In this document: positions 51,511-54,187 of the stretch, in pieces
How the letters are laid out: every line of letters begins with the position of its first letter
Position numbering within the stretch: the stretch's first letter is position 1
From: a bacterium
Lineage (GTDB): Bacteria; Planctomycetota; Planctomycetia; Gemmatales; Gemmataceae
Reading direction: 5' to 3'
Length of the DNA stretch: 54,187 nucleotides
NCBI GenBank assembly: GCA_017308215.1
Contig: JAFKFQ010000264.1
Location: forward strand, 1 to 54,187
Made by a program: the position numbers and the translations under genes
The notes under the pieces: model-generated
Seen by the model: only the letters and a program-made list of their open reading frames with translations
Told to the model about the DNA's origin: nothing
Databases searched by the model: none

Positions 51511-52817
51511 TGCTCCCCCCCGGTCCCGCGGACCACCACCACCGTCCGGTCGTCGGCCGTCGGCACGCCGGCCGTGTGGACCGCCCACGCGCCAAGGACC
51601 GCGGCGAGGTCGTCGGCCGCGGCGTCGCACACCGGCCGCAGCGCGGCGCCGACGCCGGCCGTGCCGAACATATCGCCGGCGGCGTTCGCCGCCTCGAGGA
51701 TGCCGTCGGTCACCAGCACGACGCGGTCACCGGGTTTGAAGGCGGTGGTCTGCTCAGGATACGTCTCGGTCGGCTTGATGCCGAGCGGCAACCGCTGCGC
51801 CCGGTTCAGCGCGGCGCGCGTGCCGTCGGCGCGGGCGACGAGCGGCGGGGCGTGGCCCGCGCTCGCGTAGGTGAGGGTGTGGTTCGCCGGGTCGAACACG
51901 ACCGCGAAGGCGGTGACGAAGCTCCCGGTCGGGCGCGTGTACCGGCGGGCGAGGTGGGCGGTCAGCTGCGTGAGCAGCGCCCGCGGGCAGGCCCGATCGG
52001 CCGCGGGGAGCGTGTGGGCGATGCTGTGCGTCATGGCCATCAGCACCGCCGCCGGCGCCCCGTGCCCACTGGCATCCGCGACGAGCACGCCGAGCCGACC
52101 GCCGGGGAGCGGGAAGAAGTCGTAGTAGTCGCCGCCGGCCCGGGCCGCGGCGCGGTAGTCCACGGCGATGTCGAGGCCGGGTACCCGCGGCACCGCGTCC
52201 GGGAGCAGCGCCCGCTGGATGTCGGCGACCGCCTTCATCTCGAAGTCGGCGGCGTCGAACGCCCCCTTCACCGCCTGGGAGAGGACGAGCGTCTGGGTCG
52301 CGCGGCCGAACAGGTTGCTCAGCATCACGAGGTCGGGCAGCCGGTCGCGCGGGAAGGCGTCGGGCTCCTCGCGCGCCAGGACGAGCGCGTTGAGCGCCAC
52401 GCCCTGCTCGAAGTGCGGGATCGCCAGCACCGACCGCTGCCCCGCGAGGTACGCCGCCGCCGGGTCGTCGGGCGACACGTCGAGGTTCGTGAGGAGCCGC
52501 GGCTCGTCGGCGTAGAGCAGGTCGGCGAGCACGCCGCCGCGGTGGACGGGAAGTCGTTCCGGCTCGGTCCACGGGTTCGCCGCGTCCTTCCACAGGCTGT
52601 ACCGGATCACCCGGTACTCGGGGACGCGCAGCCCGCGGCGCGACAGTGACAGGCGGCGCGTGACGGGGAACAGCTCGTCCATCCGGCGCGAGAAGAGGGC
52701 GTACATCTCCTGCGGGTCGGACGAGCGGCTGAGGGCGCGCATCAGGTCCACACTGGCGGCGAGCCGACCGCGCCAGTTACGGGATTCGGTGTCAAACGGG
52801 TTCGTCGTCGTCGACAT
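51507..52817 (-). CDS. PP2C-type (SpoIIE/RsbU) serine phosphatase with GAF-like sensor
   Basis: 436 residues. Residues about 25-185 look like a GAF-type sensor (MRALSRSSDPQEMYALFSRRMDELFPVTRRLSL, RSVLAIPHFEQGVALNALVLAREE). Residues about 200-436 form the SpoIIE phosphatase: ADIQRALLPDAVPRVPGLDIAVDYRAAARAGGDYYDFF, LGVLVADASGHGAPAAVLMAMTH, ASAGHAPPLVARADG and GDRVVLVTDGILEAAN, closing with DDRTVVVVRG. The metal-binding Asp residues of the GGDYYD, DASGHG and DG segments are present. Such enzymes dephosphorylate anti-anti-sigma factors in partner-switching control. No such partner is adjacent; the next gene is a methyltransferase. Confidence 0.9.
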   Translation of the reverse strand: MSTTTNPFDTESRNWRGRLAASVDLMRALSRSSDPQEMYALFSRRMDELFPVTRRLSLSRRGLRVPEYRVIRYSLWKDAANPWTEPERLPVHRGGVLADLLYADEPRLLTNLDVSPDDPAAAYLAGQRSVLAIPHFEQGVALNALVLAREEPDAFPRDRLPDLVMLSNLFGRATQTLVLSQAVKGAFDAADFEMKAVADIQRALLPDAVPRVPGLDIAVDYRAAARAGGDYYDFFPLPGGRLGVLVADASGHGAPAAVLMAMTHSIAHTLPAADRACPRALLTQLTAHLARRYTRPTGSFVTAFAVVFDPANHTLTYASAGHAPPLVARADGTRAALNRAQRLPLGIKPTETYPEQTTAFKPGDRVVLVTDGILEAANAAGDMFGTAGVGAALRPVCDAAADDLAAVLGAWAVHTAGVPTADDRTVVVVRGTGGEQ

Positions 52818-52945
52818 GGCCGCCTCCGCGGCTGGCCCCCGGAGGGGCGACGGGCGTCCAGAGCCCTACTAGACCCCAGCCGGCGGCGCCCCGCAAGCCG
52901 GAACCGGGAGATTTCTGATTCCCCTCACACCGCGCGCAAGAACAA

Positions 52946-52975
52946 ACCGACCCGCCGCGTGCGCGGCGGGTCGGT
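52946..52975 (-). terminator. Rho-independent terminator of the small stress-type gene
   Basis: ACCGACCCGCCGC (52946-52958) pairs with GCGGCGGGTCGGT (52963-52975). On the minus strand the stem is followed by TTGTTCTTG. It lies about 24 bases after the gene's stop. Confidence 0.7.
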
Positions 52976-52998
52976 CGTGGAGAGGGATGCGAGTCGGC

Positions 52999-53220
52999 TC
53001 AGTTGCCGGCCTTCGCGGCGTCGTCGGCCCGCGCCTCCTCGTCGGCGTGGCGCGCCTCGGTGGCGGCCTCATCAACACGATTTTGGGCCTTGTCGAGTTG
53101 CTCCTTGGCCCAGTTCTTGGCCTCGGTCGCCTTCTCGCTGACCTTGTTCGCAGCCTTCTGTGCCGCCTCGGAGACGGTGTTACCGGCCTCGGTCAGTTTG
53201 CCCTTGATGGTATCGGCCAT
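52999..53220 (-). CDS. small amphipathic helical protein (LEA/CsbD-like stress protein)
   Basis: 73 residues, ATG preceded by GGAGGACC. Almost the whole chain is an Ala/Lys/Glu helix with 11-residue-like periodicity: EAAQKAANKVSEKATEAKNW, then EQLDKAQNRVDEAATEARHA. It has no Cys, no signal and no hydrophobic core. Such composition is typical of group 3 LEA or CsbD/YtxH-type proteins induced by desiccation or osmotic stress. It is monocistronic with its own terminator. Confidence 0.7.
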   Translation of the reverse strand: MADTIKGKLTEAGNTVSEAAQKAANKVSEKATEAKNWAKEQLDKAQNRVDEAATEARHADEEARADDAAKAGN

Positions 53221-53354
53221 AATCCGGTCCTCCGGTGGAAGTAGGAATCTCTGCGGCCGGGATTATCGGCCCGGCGCCGGTTGGTGGGAAGTGGAGCAGT
53301 CGCCGTGCCAAACGGCGTCGGTAGAACAGTGGCACACCCCGCCGCGAGGTTTCC

Positions 53355-54187
53355 ATGCGCCGGCTTACCGTCGTGCTTGTCCTGCTGTGTGGCTCGGCCG
53401 CGACCGCCGTCCCCGATAAGGCCCCGCCGCCGCGCCCGGTCGTGCGGCCCGTGGTCGAGTCATCGCTACCGACCGGTGGGCGGAACATCCGTCAGTTCGC
53501 GTTCGACGGCGACCCGGCCACCGTCTTCGTCTCCGACCGACCCGCGAAGAAGGGTGACTACCTCACACTCACCTTCGACAAGGCAGTCCAGCTCAAGTCC
53601 GTCGCTGTGCTGACCGGCCGGCCCGACGGGGCGGATGCACTCGCGGACGGGGCGCTGGAGGTTTCTCGGGACGGGAAGTCATTCACCCCGATCGGTACGC
53701 TCACGGCGGGGACGGTGACGGCCGACCGCCTCACGTCGTCGGTCAAGGCTCTACGGGTGCGGGCGACCAAAGATCAGCCACACCCGCTGGTCGTCCGTGA
53801 GTTCACCATCGAGTCGGTTCCCCAGGTCACCACCTTCCGCTACCCGATTGAAATCGCTCTGGACGTGTCCGACGCCCCGGAGATGAAGGCGTGGGGCGAG
53901 AAAGTTGTGCGGGTGTGCGAGCGGGAGTACTCGGACATCTGCGCGTTCCTCGCCAGCGATGGCTACGCCCCGCCGACACAGCTGCGGATGACACTCAAGA
54001 CCGACTACAACGGCGTGGCCGCGACCTATGGCGATCGGATCGTCGGATCGGTGAAGTACTTCAAGAGCCAGCCGGACGACGTCGGGGCAATGATTCACGA
54101 GACGGTCCACTGCGTTCAGCAGTACAAGGGCCAGAAAACCCCCGGGTGGCTGGTCGAGGGGATTGCCGACTACGTCCGCTTCTGGCG
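53355..54187 (+). CDS. secreted basic-secretory-protein-type metallopeptidase with discoidin-like domain (3' partial)
   Basis: The frame is open from ATG 53355 to the window end (277 codons), so the C-terminus is missing. A signal peptide (RRLTVVLVLLCGSAATA) is followed by a beta-sandwich like F5/8 type C/discoidin domains (about 38-160): GRNIRQFAFDGDPATVFVSD, DYLTLTFDKAVQLKSVAVL and LEVSRDGKSFTPIGTL. From about 165 the basic secretory protein domain begins (IEIALDVSDAPEMKAWGEKV), with a zinc-binding site MIHETVHCVQQY (H-E-x-x-H, about 249-253) and PGWLVEGIADYVRFW, whose Glu is the usual third element. It should be an extracellular or periplasmic peptidase or sugar-binding enzyme. Confidence 0.82.
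   Translation, partial: MRRLTVVLVLLCGSAATAVPDKAPPPRPVVRPVVESSLPTGGRNIRQFAFDGDPATVFVSDRPAKKGDYLTLTFDKAVQLKSVAVLTGRPDGADALADGALEVSRDGKSFTPIGTLTAGTVTADRLTSSVKALRVRATKDQPHPLVVREFTIESVPQVTTFRYPIEIALDVSDAPEMKAWGEKVVRVCEREYSDICAFLASDGYAPPTQLRMTLKTDYNGVAATYGDRIVGSVKYFKSQPDDVGAMIHETVHCVQQYKGQKTPGWLVEGIADYVRFW

Overview
The window looks like a chromosomal segment of a high-GC planctomycete, most likely of the Gemmata group (Gemmataceae). Planctomycete-specific families support this: a DUF1549/DUF1553 protein beside a Tat-type DUF1501 protein, a PSCyt1-type anchored cytochrome, Uma2 endonuclease-like proteins, DUF6370 and a basic-secretory-protein-type peptidase. Dispersed palindromic repeats typical of these genomes also occur. 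I see no rRNA, tRNA, CRISPR array, integrase or transposase.

Layout. 0-8 kb: the 3' part of an HtrA protease, a small membrane protein ending in a truncated acyl-carrier-like domain, a GT2 glycosyltransferase, a Uma2 protein, an orphan 2-oxoacid dehydrogenase E1-beta, a HxYH-type protein carrying a 63-bp tandem duplication, and a Wzz/BY-kinase-like polysaccharide co-polymerase. 8-18.6 kb (+ strand): a TPR protein, DUF1579, CoA-transferase subunit A, a caspase-fold protein without its catalytic dyad, an NtrC-type regulator fused to a broken Uma2 gene, mutL, a methyltransferase and a secreted alpha/beta hydrolase. 18.6-23 kb: a palindromic element, a small membrane protein, an aminotransferase, an FHA-GAF-sigma54 activator and an anchored hypothetical protein.

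23-30.7 kb (- strand): a heavy-metal efflux locus. In transcription order it holds a Cys-rich exported protein, a CusB-like adaptor with an N-terminal metal-binding domain and two C-terminal Cys domains, an oversized CusA-like pump, a DUF6370 protein, a terminator, and a MerR regulator behind its own 19-bp-spacer promoter. No outer-membrane factor is present.

30.8-37.7 kb: WrbA, then a tight three-gene operon (inactive transglutaminase with seven membrane helices, ATP-grasp glutamate-ligase-like enzyme, secreted gingipain-like C25 peptidase). A secreted subtilase whose catalytic His codon now reads Pro lies divergent from it. I consider this the most interesting neighbourhood: in the related proteobacterial gene sets the protease partner is a retropepsin-like one, while here a caspase-fold peptidase sits in that place.

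37.7-54.2 kb: a 557-bp gene-free repeat zone; an operon of response regulator, 93-aa protein and FAD/Rieske oxidoreductase; the planctomycete set PSCyt1, DUF1549/1553, DUF1501, WD40 and DsrE-like; pdxA; a thrS lacking the TGS domain; a zinc-ribbon membrane protein; a SpoIIE-type phosphatase coupled to a membrane-anchored methyltransferase; a small amphipathic stress-type protein; and the 5' part of a secreted metallopeptidase. Four-base ATGA/GTGA overlaps join many co-directional genes.
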